The translations under genes and the position numbers were made by a program. A DNA stretch of 64,000 bases from Bacillus paralicheniformis. Lineage in GTDB: Bacteria; Bacillota; Bacilli; Bacillales; Bacillaceae. Position 1 is the stretch's first letter; the number at the start of each line of letters is the position of its first letter. The notes below the pieces were generated by a model that was not told the origin of the DNA, ran no database searches, and was given only the letters and a program-made list of their open reading frames with translations. The DNA lies in contig NZ_LBMN02000012.1 in the NCBI RefSeq assembly GCF_001042485.2, positions 310,001 to 374,000 of the forward strand, written 5' to 3'. Positions 34,366 to 41,917 of the stretch are shown here, piece after piece.

Positions 34366-35720
34366 CCGGTCAACCGCTGACCGTCGGCATCCACCAGACG
34401 AGCGAAAACACGATGCTCCTGCCCGCTTCTTTTAAACAGGACGGTTTGTTATTCGCGGCTTTCGGTACAAGTGTTGAACGTTGCCACGTCTCATTTGACA
34501 GCCATTTGAAGCGCACCGTTTTATTATCTGAAAATCTGTACAAAAACCTGCGGATTCCGTACCGCGGCAAAGCCTCCCTGATTTTCCGCGACAATACCGT
34601 CTATATCGGACCTTTAATCGGGATTTTCACGGCCGGTTTTACAAAATCGCAGCTGGACCCTGTCAGAGGGAGGTCTTTATTTTTTTCGAAGCTTTTGACG
34701 ATGGATCTCCCGGCAGGAGGCTACAGCTATCTGTTCGGAGCGCACCAGATAGATTGGGAAGAAGGTACAGTGCAGGCTCTCATTTTCAGGGAAAACGGCT
34801 GGGAGGAGGCCACAGTCCCCCTTCCCAACGTCGTTTACGACAGACTGCCGAACCGCAAAGCGGAAGAATCCGCCGCTCTGCGGGAAACAAAAACCCGCCT
34901 TATGGATGAATACCGGATTCCGTGGTTCAACCCGGGCTTCTTTAACAAATGGGAGATCTATAAATGTCTGCAGCAAGACGAGAGGACAGCGGAATTGCTT
35001 CCATTTTCGGCATTGGAGCCCGGTGCCGGTAAAATCGAAGACATGATCGGTCAATACGGCTTCATTTATGTAAAGCCCGCCGGCGGCAGTTTGGGCAAAG
35101 GCATACTCCAGCTTTCAAAACGGGAAGAAAACGGAATTCTCGCCAGACATGCCGAAGGCGTCACATCTTATTCGTCCGCTGCTGAATGTTTAGATGAATG
35201 GCAGAGACTGCACAAACATACTTCTTATCTCGCCCAGCAGGGCATCGAACGGATCGAAGTGGATCATCATCCGGCAGACTTCAGGGTTCATACAAACAAA
35301 AACGGAAAAGGCCAATGGACCGTCACAGCCATCGCGGTCAAAATCGCTGGAAAAGACGGAATTACAACCCACATGTCGAGCGGCGGTGCCGTCAAAACGC
35401 TTGCAGAGCTATATGATGATCCTCAGGAAAGGCTTCACACTCTGCAAAAACTGACAAAAGCGGCGCTCCTCCTCAGCCGGGTCCTTGACGAAAAGCTTGA
35501 CGGTTTCATCGGGGAAATCGGCTTTGACCTCGGATTGGACCGTTCGGGAAAAGTGTGGCTGTTTGAAGCCAATTCCCGGCCCGGCAGGGGGATCTTCTCC
35601 CATCCCCGTCTGGCATCTGTCAGCAGCTTAACGAAGAAAAGAAGCTTCGAATATGCTTCCTATTTAACTGAACAGTCCATCCTTAATCCGGAGGACATGT
35701 GGCATGACCTCAAGCCGTGA
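34362..35720 (+). CDS. yheD: ATP-grasp protein YheD
   Basis: Protein of 452 aa, paralogue of YheC fused to a longer N-terminal domain. ATP-grasp motifs in the second half: FIYVKPAGGSLGKGILQL, DFRVHTNKNGKGQW, IGEIGFDLGLDRSGKVWLFE and ANSRPGRGIF with the Mg2+ ligands. The start overlaps the yheC stop (ATGA), with GGGG upstream. In B. subtilis YheD forms ring-like structures around the forespore. The stop codon lies within the operon terminator. Confidence 0.92.
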   Translation: MTGQPLTVGIHQTSENTMLLPASFKQDGLLFAAFGTSVERCHVSFDSHLKRTVLLSENLYKNLRIPYRGKASLIFRDNTVYIGPLIGIFTAGFTKSQLDPVRGRSLFFSKLLTMDLPAGGYSYLFGAHQIDWEEGTVQALIFRENGWEEATVPLPNVVYDRLPNRKAEESAALRETKTRLMDEYRIPWFNPGFFNKWEIYKCLQQDERTAELLPFSALEPGAGKIEDMIGQYGFIYVKPAGGSLGKGILQLSKREENGILARHAEGVTSYSSAAECLDEWQRLHKHTSYLAQQGIERIEVDHHPADFRVHTNKNGKGQWTVTAIAVKIAGKDGITTHMSSGGAVKTLAELYDDPQERLHTLQKLTKAALLLSRVLDEKLDGFIGEIGFDLGLDRSGKVWLFEANSRPGRGIFSHPRLASVSSLTKKRSFEYASYLTEQSILNPEDMWHDLKP

Positions 35721-35748
35721 AGAACCTGCTTCTTCACGGTATTTTTTT
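35715..35748 (+). terminator. Terminator of yheCD
   Basis: CCGTGAAG (35715-35722) pairs with CTTCACGG (35732-35739). Followed by TATTTTTTT. Confidence 0.83.
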
Positions 35749-35873
35749 GAAAAAGCTCCACTTGAAAAGAATCTATGATCTTTTCTGTGAATGAGATACA
35801 ATGATAACAAATCAACGTGTAGACAGCTCGCTGGATTTGACCCACCTGAAATCAATGAAGGAGCGTGGCGTTT

Positions 35874-36083
35874 ATGATTTCTCATTTTCAATGGAAGCCG
35901 CTGTTTAAAAAAGAAAGGCTTCCCGGCTGGAAAATATCGTTTTATCATAAAGGGATTCACTATGAAGGAATCTATCATAAATCAGGGGAAATCGAGTGGG
36001 GCAGCACCTATCCCCCGCACGATGACGAGCCTTCCCTGAAAAGCGAAATTCATGAATTAATGCTCTTCCATATTTACGAATAA
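35874..36083 (+). CDS. yheE: Small protein YheE
   Basis: Cytosolic protein of 69 aa rich in aromatic residues and Lys (FQWKPLFKKERLPGWKISFY ... GEIEWGSTYPPHDD), DUF5342. ATG 35874 is chosen because GAAGGAGCG lies 9 nt upstream; GTG 35865 overlaps it. Position after yheD matches B. subtilis yheE. A TACAAT hexamer near 35797 could belong to its promoter, but the -35 element is unclear. Function unknown. Confidence 0.8.
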   Translation: MISHFQWKPLFKKERLPGWKISFYHKGIHYEGIYHKSGEIEWGSTYPPHDDEPSLKSEIHELMLFHIYE

Positions 36084-36101
36084 AGAAAAGGACGTTGTCG
36101 T

Positions 36102-36983
36102 ATGCTGGAGAAATTAAAGACGCTTTACGGTGAACGGATGATTGTATCTGAGGCTGTTTCAAAACACGATGCATTATGGTTTCAAACGGACGAAGGCGAG
36201 ACCTTCGGCGTTTTGAAAAACGCGGTCACCGACCGGGAAAAAGAGCTGCTCCATTGCCTGTTCCGGCCTTTCTCAGAACCGCGTCCCGAACAGCAGCTGA
36301 CAAAGCGGGAGAAAGAATGGCATCAATATTTTTTTCGCAATGCCCCCCTTCCAAACCCGGGGAACATTCAGCTGATGCAAGGACATTTTTTTAAAATGGA
36401 GCATGTACCTGAAGAAAGACAGGCGATCAAAGAAGCGGTCAGCGGCTTTTTTAAAGACCCGCTTGTGGTATGGTACGACCGGCACGAAGCTGTCATCGTC
36501 CACGAAAATCCTTCGCCGTTTCTCGCCAAAAAAGAACTGTCCGAGCTTGCGCATGCACTGACAAGCGATTTCATGGCAAACCCTGTGTTTTTCAGCGGCC
36601 AGCTTCATCCAGTCAACGGATCGCTTCAAGGCAAAATCCGCTTTGAAAAACAAATGTTTCATTATATGCTGGAAGCGGGTGACATCGGAAACGTCGCCAC
36701 GTTTTGCCAGTGTCTCCCGTCTTTTTTGACGGCAAAACCCGAGCGGGTTCATGCTTCTTCGTTTTCGGACGCCGTAAGAGAGGCGCTGTCTGATCCCGAG
36801 ACATCCCTGACCATCAAAACGTATATGAGATGCAACCTGAATGCCTCTCTTACAGCAAAACGTTTGTTTATCCACCGAAACAGCCTGCAGTACAGAATTG
36901 ATAAATTCATCGAACGGACCGGGATTGACATCAGACAGTTTGAAGAAGCAGCCGCTGTTTATTTGATGATGTATCTCCTTTAG
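36102..36983 (+). CDS. PucR/CdaR-type transcriptional regulator
   Basis: Regulator of 293 aa. The C-terminal helix-turn-helix of the PucR/CdaR type is clear at about residues 235-290: TIKTYMRCNLNASLTAKRL, LFIHRNSLQYRIDKFIERTG, IDIRQFEEAAAVYLMMYLL. The N-terminal 200 residues have no motif I recognise. AAAAGGACG precedes the ATG. It lies between yheE and an MsmX-like ATPase gene and is absent, to my memory, from this place in B. subtilis. It probably controls that sugar-import ATPase or a sugar regulon. Confidence 0.82.
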   Translation: MLEKLKTLYGERMIVSEAVSKHDALWFQTDEGETFGVLKNAVTDREKELLHCLFRPFSEPRPEQQLTKREKEWHQYFFRNAPLPNPGNIQLMQGHFFKMEHVPEERQAIKEAVSGFFKDPLVVWYDRHEAVIVHENPSPFLAKKELSELAHALTSDFMANPVFFSGQLHPVNGSLQGKIRFEKQMFHYMLEAGDIGNVATFCQCLPSFLTAKPERVHASSFSDAVREALSDPETSLTIKTYMRCNLNASLTAKRLFIHRNSLQYRIDKFIERTGIDIRQFEEAAAVYLMMYLL

Positions 36984-37027
36984 CGGCTTTAGCAACTTGC
37001 ACGAAAAGAAATTGTGCACCATGTCCA

Positions 37028-37055
37028 TTTACACCGACCTGCCGTTTTTTATAAA
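37028..37055 (+). promoter_or_regulatory. Promoter of the MsmX-like gene
   Basis: TTTACA (37028-37033), 16-nt spacer, TATAAA (37050-37055). Predicted start near 37062. Confidence 0.6.
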
Positions 37056-37065
37056 CTAAGACCAG

Positions 37066-37079
37066 ATAAAGCGCTTACA
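37066..37079 (+). promoter_or_regulatory. Probable cre site (CcpA operator)
   Basis: ATAAAGCGCTTACA agrees with the cre consensus TGWAANCGNTNWCA except at the first two bases. It lies at about +5 of the predicted transcript and 20 nt before the start codon, a place where CcpA represses. Confidence 0.6.
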
Positions 37080-37098
37080 TAAAAGAGGGGGAGAAAAA

Positions 37099-38205
37099 AT
37101 GGCGGAACTCGTGCTCGATCGGATATACAAAGTGTATGACAACAAAGTCACGGCTGTGGATAATTTTAATCTTCATATCGATGATAAGGAATTTATCGTC
37201 TTTGTCGGACCGTCAGGCTGCGGCAAGTCGACAACGCTCAGAATGATCGCAGGACTTGAGGAAATTACGGATGGCGAATTCACAATCGACGGGAAACGGA
37301 TGAATGATGTCGCTCCCAAGGACCGCGACATTGCGATGGTATTCCAAAACTATGCCCTTTATCCGCACATGAACGTCTATGACAATATGGCTTTCGGCTT
37401 AAAGCTGAGGAAGTTTCCGAAGGATGAAATCAAACGGCGCGTCCATGAAGCGGCCAAAATTCTGGGCCTTGAACAATATTTGGACAGAAAGCCAAAAGCG
37501 CTTTCCGGCGGACAGCGCCAGCGCGTTGCCTTAGGCCGGGCAATCGTTCGGGACGCAAAGGTGTTTCTGATGGATGAACCGTTATCAAACCTTGATGCCA
37601 AATTGCGCGTACAAATGCGCGCCGAAATCACAAAGCTTCATCAGCGCCTGCAGACGACGACCATCTATGTCACCCACGACCAGACTGAAGCGATGACGAT
37701 GGCTACGCGGCTCGTCGTCATGAAAGACGGAATCATCCAGCAGGTCGGCGCGCCGAAGGAAGTCTATGAAAATCCGGAAAACGTGTTTGTCGGCGGCTTT
37801 ATCGGTTCTCCCGCAATGAACTTTTTCACCGGCACTCTAAAAGAAGACTTGTTTACATTTGACGGCGTTTCGGTTCGCGTGCCGGAAGGAAAAATGAAAG
37901 TTCTGCGCATCCAGGGCTATGCCGGCAAGGAAATCATCATGGGAATCAGACCTGAGGATATCCATGACGAGCCTGTTTTCATTGAAGCGTCAAAAGACTC
38001 AAAAATCGATGCGAAAATTGAGGTAGCTGAGCTGATGGGCGCCGAAACGATGCTTTATTCGCAAGCCGGCACGCAGCCGTTCATCGCCAGAGTCGATTCA
38101 AGAACCGACGTCCAGGCCGGCGATACGCTCCCTCTTGCGCTTGACATGAATAAAGCCCACTTCTTTGATAAAGAAACGGAGCTTCGCATCCGTTCTGAAG
38201 AATAG
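37099..38205 (+). CDS. Sugar ABC transporter ATP-binding protein, MsmX/UgpC type
   Basis: Cytosolic ATPase of 368 aa that powers carbohydrate importers of the CUT1 class. Walker A GPSGCGKSTT, Q-loop MVFQNYALYPHM, signature LSGGQRQRVALGRA, Walker B VFLMDEPLSNLDA, switch His in VTHDQTEAM. A C-terminal OB/MalK-like regulatory domain follows (MGIRPEDIHD, VAELMGAETMLYS). No permease genes adjoin it, so it is probably a shared ATPase like MsmX of B. subtilis, of which it is a close paralogue. GAGGGGGAG precedes the ATG; the cre site suggests carbon catabolite control. Confidence 0.9.
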   Translation: MAELVLDRIYKVYDNKVTAVDNFNLHIDDKEFIVFVGPSGCGKSTTLRMIAGLEEITDGEFTIDGKRMNDVAPKDRDIAMVFQNYALYPHMNVYDNMAFGLKLRKFPKDEIKRRVHEAAKILGLEQYLDRKPKALSGGQRQRVALGRAIVRDAKVFLMDEPLSNLDAKLRVQMRAEITKLHQRLQTTTIYVTHDQTEAMTMATRLVVMKDGIIQQVGAPKEVYENPENVFVGGFIGSPAMNFFTGTLKEDLFTFDGVSVRVPEGKMKVLRIQGYAGKEIIMGIRPEDIHDEPVFIEASKDSKIDAKIEVAELMGAETMLYSQAGTQPFIARVDSRTDVQAGDTLPLALDMNKAHFFDKETELRIRSEE

Positions 38206-38225
38206 CGGATTTAAACACTCTCCAT

Positions 38226-38270
38226 GACCGAAGCATGCTGCGGCCCTCCGTGCTGCTATGCTTCGGTCGT
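38226..38270. terminator. Bidirectional terminator
   Basis: GACCGAAGCAT (38226-38236) pairs with ATGCTTCGGTC (38258-38268). Followed by GTTTCAATTT; it overlaps the stop of the convergent zinc-ribbon gene. Confidence 0.72.
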
Positions 38271-38480
38271 TTCAATTTCAACGGTTTCTTCATAAGTACA
38301 GTCCTGGCAAGTATATAAATGAACGCATACGGTTTGCGTTTGTTTAAATGAATCGAACTCCATATACGGACTGTACGGACCGAAAAAATCGGTTGCTCTC
38401 CCCGCGTCCGCCATTTCCCCGCCGCACTTCGGACAATGCCTTGTCTGGACGAGAATCCCATTGCACACTGGACACATCAT
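38256..38480 (-). CDS. Zinc-ribbon protein, function unknown
   Basis: Protein of 74 aa with three Cys pairs: CPVCNG near the N-terminus, CPKCGG at about residue 17 and CQDC near the end, a rubredoxin- or zinc-ribbon-like arrangement. The middle is acidic and aromatic (FFGPYSPYMEFDSFKQ). GGGGG lies 9 nt before ATG 38480; ATG 38489 abuts it. Divergent from sspB and convergent with the MsmX-like gene. Not recognised as a named gene; a role in binding a nucleic acid or protein partner is possible. Confidence 0.7.
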   Translation of the reverse strand: MMCPVCNGILVQTRHCPKCGGEMADAGRATDFFGPYSPYMEFDSFKQTQTVCVHLYTCQDCTYEETVEIETTEA

Positions 38481-38561
38481 CTGCTTCATCCCCCTGCTTT
38501 TTTCCTTAGCTTGCCCCATTCCCGGCCTTTTCGCCTTTCAACATTTACCAGATTGAAGCAC

Positions 38562-38589
38562 GCATTTATTTTATCGAATCCACCATAAT
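38562..38589 (+). promoter_or_regulatory. Possible sigma-G promoter of sspB
   Basis: CATAATA (38583-38589) fits the sigma-G -10 element CATnnTA perfectly. GCATT (38562-38566) 16 nt upstream is a weak -35. The gene class (SASP) makes sigma-G expected. Confidence 0.45.
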
Positions 38590-38607
38590 ACGTAGTACAA
38601 ACCAACA

Positions 38608-38681
38608 TTGGGCTTTAGCCGAGAAGGCAGCGGTTTTCTTTTGGTGAAAGCCGGCAGCTGGTGCAACTCCAGTCAGCCCAA
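38608..38681 (+). ncRNA. Structured 5' leader of sspB, unknown motif
   Basis: TTGGGCT (38608-38614) pairs with AGCCCAA (38675-38681) and encloses at least two helices. One is GCTGG-type, CTGG (38658-38661) with CCAG (38669-38672) closing the loop TGCAACT. The other is GGCTTT/AAAGCC or GCCG/CGGC, and these two are mutually exclusive. The element sits between the presumed sigma-G start and the ribosome binding site. No known riboswitch class fits fully. Confidence 0.4.
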
Positions 38682-38713
38682 CCATACCATTTTTATAAAG
38701 GAGTTTGATACAA

Positions 38714-38917
38714 ATGGCTAATCAAAATTCTTCAAATCAACTGGTTGTCCCAGGAGCAGCTCAAGCGATCGAACAAATGAAATTCGAAATTGCTTCTGAA
38801 TTCGGCGTAAACCTCGGCGCTGACACGACTTCCCGTGCAAACGGTTCTGTCGGCGGAGAAATTACAAAACGTTTAGTTTCCCAAGCTCAAGCATCTATGG
38901 GCGGTCAACAATTTTAA
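38714..38917 (+). CDS. sspB: Small acid-soluble spore protein, alpha/beta type
   Basis: DNA-coating spore protein of 67 aa made in the forespore and degraded at germination by the GPR protease. The sequence contains the GPR site region [10 protein letters not shown] and the DNA-binding signature [20 protein letters not shown], and ends MGGQQF. ATG 38714 follows AAAGGAG. It is nearly identical to B. subtilis SspB and stands in the same neighbourhood (yheE, yheG). The leader is unusually long and structured for an ssp gene. Confidence 0.95.
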   Translation: MANQNSSNQLVVPGAAQAIEQMKFEIASEFGVNLGADTTSRANGSVGGEITKRLVSQAQASMGGQQF

Positions 38918-38939
38918 ACAACTTCATATTCATGGATAA

Positions 38940-38968
38940 CAGAAGGTGCATATCCTGCACCTTCTTTA
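38940..38968 (+). terminator. Terminator of sspB
   Basis: AGAAGGTGCA (38941-38950) pairs with TGCACCTTCT (38956-38965), loop TATCC, followed by TT. Confidence 0.75.
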
Positions 38969-39087
38969 GCGTGTCGACAAACCTTCACATTCATTGCCGG
39001 GGCGGCGGCCCGCACCTCTGGCATATCTTATGAAAGCCCGCACCCGCTTCTCCTTTTTTCATATGCTGATATAAAGGAGGAGTCGGC

Positions 39088-39231
39088 ATGCAGCTGATGT
39101 TGAGCATCAATTGGGAATTGATTCAATTTGTCGGGATTTCTCTATTGAATGAGTATGTCTCAAATGTCCGCCCTTATCATGGAACTTTTTGCTTTCGCGG
39201 GGCTTTTTCTTCCGGACGATCTGACGTATGA
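39088..39231 (+). CDS. Short open frame with strong SD, possible YheF counterpart
   Basis: Frame of 47 codons, MQLMLSINWELIQFVGISLL followed by a polar C-terminal half. AAAGGAGGAG lies 5 nt before the ATG, an excellent ribosome binding site. It ends 20 nt before yheG and on the same strand. In B. subtilis the 41-aa yheF lies at about this place, but I cannot confirm sequence similarity. It may be a real microprotein or a leader coupled to yheG. Confidence 0.5.
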   Translation: MQLMLSINWELIQFVGISLLNEYVSNVRPYHGTFCFRGAFSSGRSDV

Positions 39232-39251
39232 TAGATCCGATGGGAGTGATT

Positions 39252-39878
39252 ATGTTGAAAATTGCGCTTTTTGGAGGTACAGGCCGTGTCGGACAGGCCT
39301 TTCTCAATTTTGTTGAAGAGGATGGGCGTTATTCCGTTTACGCACTTGTTAGGAGGACGGAAGGCGCCCGCATTCCGGATAAATGCTGCCAAGCGCTTAC
39401 AGGGAACGCCAGGAACCAGCATGACGTCGAGTCTTTAATAAAAGATTCGGATATCGTTGTCAGCTGTTTAAACACAGATGGAGACGATACATTGACCGTC
39501 TCCATCGAACATATGATAAATGCCATGAACGCACATCGGATTAAGCGGCTGATTACCATCGGAACGGCCGGTATTTTAAACGCGAGGCAGAACCCGGACC
39601 TTTACCGCTTTGAAACAAACGAATCAAAACGGCGCTCGGCGCGCGCAGCGCAAGAACATGCCCGTGTGTACGAACGTCTCCGCGAGTCTGAATTGGATTG
39701 GACGATCGTCTGCCCGACATATCTCCCCGACGGGCCGGCATTGAAGACATACCGTTTTGAACAGGATGTTCTGCCGGACGGCGGAAAAGAAATATCGACC
39801 GGCGACACCGCCCATTTTCTTTTCAAACAGCTTGAATCAGACCAGTTTGTCAAGGCAAGGGTGGGGCTTGCTTATTAA
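39252..39878 (+). CDS. yheG: NAD(P)-binding oxidoreductase-like protein YheG
   Basis: Cytosolic protein of 208 aa with a Rossmann fold of the atypical SDR type (NAD(P)-binding/biliverdin-reductase-like). The nucleotide motif is KIALFGGTGRVGQAFL at the N-terminus, with SDIVVSCLNTDGDD and KRLITIGTAGILNAR later and DWTIVCPTYLPDGPAL near residue 150. The usual YxxxK catalytic pair is not evident, as in other proteins of this group. GGGAGTGATT precedes the ATG. Its 3' end is convergent with bmrD. Confidence 0.85.
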   Translation: MLKIALFGGTGRVGQAFLNFVEEDGRYSVYALVRRTEGARIPDKCCQALTGNARNQHDVESLIKDSDIVVSCLNTDGDDTLTVSIEHMINAMNAHRIKRLITIGTAGILNARQNPDLYRFETNESKRRSARAAQEHARVYERLRESELDWTIVCPTYLPDGPALKTYRFEQDVLPDGGKEISTGDTAHFLFKQLESDQFVKARVGLAY

Positions 39879-39898
39879 AGCCGGGGTGAAGATCCGGC

Positions 39899-41917
39899 TT
39901 ACCCTGTCAGGGTTCCTTTTCCCTTTTGCAGTTCATACATTTGATAGTATTGTCCTTTTTGCTTCATCAGCTCTTCATGATTTCCCCTTTCGATAATCCG
40001 GCCTTTTTCAAGAACGAGAATCTGGTCGGCGTTTTTGATCGTTGACAGCCTGTGGGCGATGATAAAGGTCGTGCGCCCTTGTTTAACAACATCAAGCGCT
40101 TTTTGAATGACCGCTTCTGTTTCCGTATCGATATGGGCCGTTGCCTCGTCTAAAATAAGAATAGCCGGATCATATGCCAACGCACGCGCAAACGAGATCA
40201 GCTGTCTTTCCCCTGACGAAAGGGTGCTTCCTTTTTCGATGACCGGCTCGTCAAGACCTTTCGGCAGGCGGGCGAGCATTTCAAGTGCCCCAACCTGTTT
40301 CAAGGCGGCTTCTATTTGATCTCTGGTCAAATCAGCATTGTCAAGGCTGACATTTGAAGCAATCGTGCCGGAAAATAAGTAAGGATCCTGGAGAACGATG
40401 CCCATCTGCTTTCTGATTTCCTGCCTTGACATATCGTATATGCTTCTGCCGTCGATTTTGACATCGCCCTTTTCAATATCGTAAAAGCGGAAAAGTACAT
40501 TTAAAATGGAGCTTTTTCCTGAGCCTGTATGGCCGACCAATGCAACGGTCTCCCCTTGCTTCGCTTCAAATGAGATGTTTTTCAGCACATCTTCACCGTC
40601 ATGATAGCGAAAAGATACATCTTCAAATACGACTCGCCCCCGCGCTCTTTCGCTGCCCGGCTCTTTGACGTCGACGCCTGGCTCATCCAGCAGGCGGAAA
40701 ACCCGCTCCGATGATACGCGAGCCAATTCAAGCTTGGCAAACTGGTTGACAATGCCCGTAATCGGCTGAAATAAACGATTCAAGTAATCAACGAATGCAT
40801 AAAGGACGCCGATTGAAATCATTCCTTCCGCGTTCAGGGCAGCTCCCCCGAAATACCAGATTAAAGCGGTGAACATCACATTTCTGAGAATGTTGACCAA
40901 GTTGTGGGACATAAGCGAATTCAATTTCAGCATTTTATTTTGGTAATGAAAGTGGCTCTCGTTCAGCTGTTCAAATTCTTCTTTTGTGTCCTGTCCGCGA
41001 CGGAATGCCTGAATAATCGGCATGCCTTGAATCGATTCATTCATTTTGGCGTTGATCTCGCTGTTGATTGACCTGAGTTTATGATTGTAGCCAGAAGCGA
41101 ATTTTCGATAAACGGCCGCCCAAATGACAATCAGGGGCAAAATCAACAGACAGACGCCGGCCAGCCTGACATCAAGGAAAAACAGCGCGGCGAATATTCC
41201 GGCCATATAAATGATATTTGTGACAAACGTCGAAAGAACGGTCACATACAGGTCGCGGATCGCTTCGGTATCATTCGTCACCCTTGCAACGATTTTTCCT
41301 GCCGGCAAATTATCAAAATAGCGGATAGGTAGCCTTTGAATGTTGGCGAATACATCCTGCCTCATCTTTTGAATGATGCGGTTTGCGCTCATCTGCAAGA
41401 GGTAGAATTGGCCGTAATGGAAAAAGATCGAGAAGACGAGAAGGCCGAAATAAATAGAAACGAGTGAAATCAGCCCTCCTATTTCAGACTCGTAAAAAGC
41501 ATACACTTCTGACAAAGACAGGCGATCGGCCTTGTAGGTTTCCGTCCGGTCTCCGCTTGTCATTCTCAGCTCTTCTCCGGATACCGTCCGCTCTCCGTCA
41601 AAGGAAACCGGTTCCTCCACAAAGTAGTAGTTCATGCCGACTTGAAAGATGTGAACTTCCTGCAGCTTTTCAGCTGAAGGGGCTGTCCTGTCCTCCCTGA
41701 TATATTCCTTTCCTTTATAGGAAACGGTATATTTCGTCTCCTCTGTTGTTTCATACCACGTTTTTTCAATTCCGAGAATATGATCGTCGATCATCTTTTT
41801 GGCGATCATCGGTCCCGTCAGCTCGGCTGTGACGGCAATCGTCAGCATGACGAGCGCCCAGATGAGAATTTTTTTGTAAAGAAGCGCATATTGGAAAAGC
41901 CTTTTTCCTGTTGTCAT
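39899..41917 (-). CDS. bmrD: Heterodimeric multidrug ABC exporter subunit BmrD (YheH)
   Basis: Fused membrane-ATPase half transporter of 672 aa. Six membrane helices, with a long external insertion of about 100 residues between the first two (ETTEETKYTVSYKGKEYI region), as known for BmrD. Walker A GHTGSGKSS, signature LSSGERQLISFARA (departs from LSGGQ), Walker B LILDEAT with the catalytic Glu, switch His AHRLST. Together with BmrC it exports drugs; the deviating signature and BmrC's Asp at the catalytic position give one degenerate ATP site. It overlaps bmrC by 4 nt. Confidence 0.93.
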   Translation of the reverse strand: MTTGKRLFQYALLYKKILIWALVMLTIAVTAELTGPMIAKKMIDDHILGIEKTWYETTEETKYTVSYKGKEYIREDRTAPSAEKLQEVHIFQVGMNYYFVEEPVSFDGERTVSGEELRMTSGDRTETYKADRLSLSEVYAFYESEIGGLISLVSIYFGLLVFSIFFHYGQFYLLQMSANRIIQKMRQDVFANIQRLPIRYFDNLPAGKIVARVTNDTEAIRDLYVTVLSTFVTNIIYMAGIFAALFFLDVRLAGVCLLILPLIVIWAAVYRKFASGYNHKLRSINSEINAKMNESIQGMPIIQAFRRGQDTKEEFEQLNESHFHYQNKMLKLNSLMSHNLVNILRNVMFTALIWYFGGAALNAEGMISIGVLYAFVDYLNRLFQPITGIVNQFAKLELARVSSERVFRLLDEPGVDVKEPGSERARGRVVFEDVSFRYHDGEDVLKNISFEAKQGETVALVGHTGSGKSSILNVLFRFYDIEKGDVKIDGRSIYDMSRQEIRKQMGIVLQDPYLFSGTIASNVSLDNADLTRDQIEAALKQVGALEMLARLPKGLDEPVIEKGSTLSSGERQLISFARALAYDPAILILDEATAHIDTETEAVIQKALDVVKQGRTTFIIAHRLSTIKNADQILVLEKGRIIERGNHEELMKQKGQYYQMYELQKGKGTLTG

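Noticed and set aside
36273-37028. 251-codon minus-strand frame
   Set aside because: Fully antisense to the PucR-like regulator, no SD, no recognisable domain.
38608-38681. Cobalamin riboswitch or T-box before sspB
   Set aside because: GGTGCAACTCC is similar, but the rest of either consensus (GCCACTG and kissing loop, or the TGGNACC antiterminator bulge) is absent.
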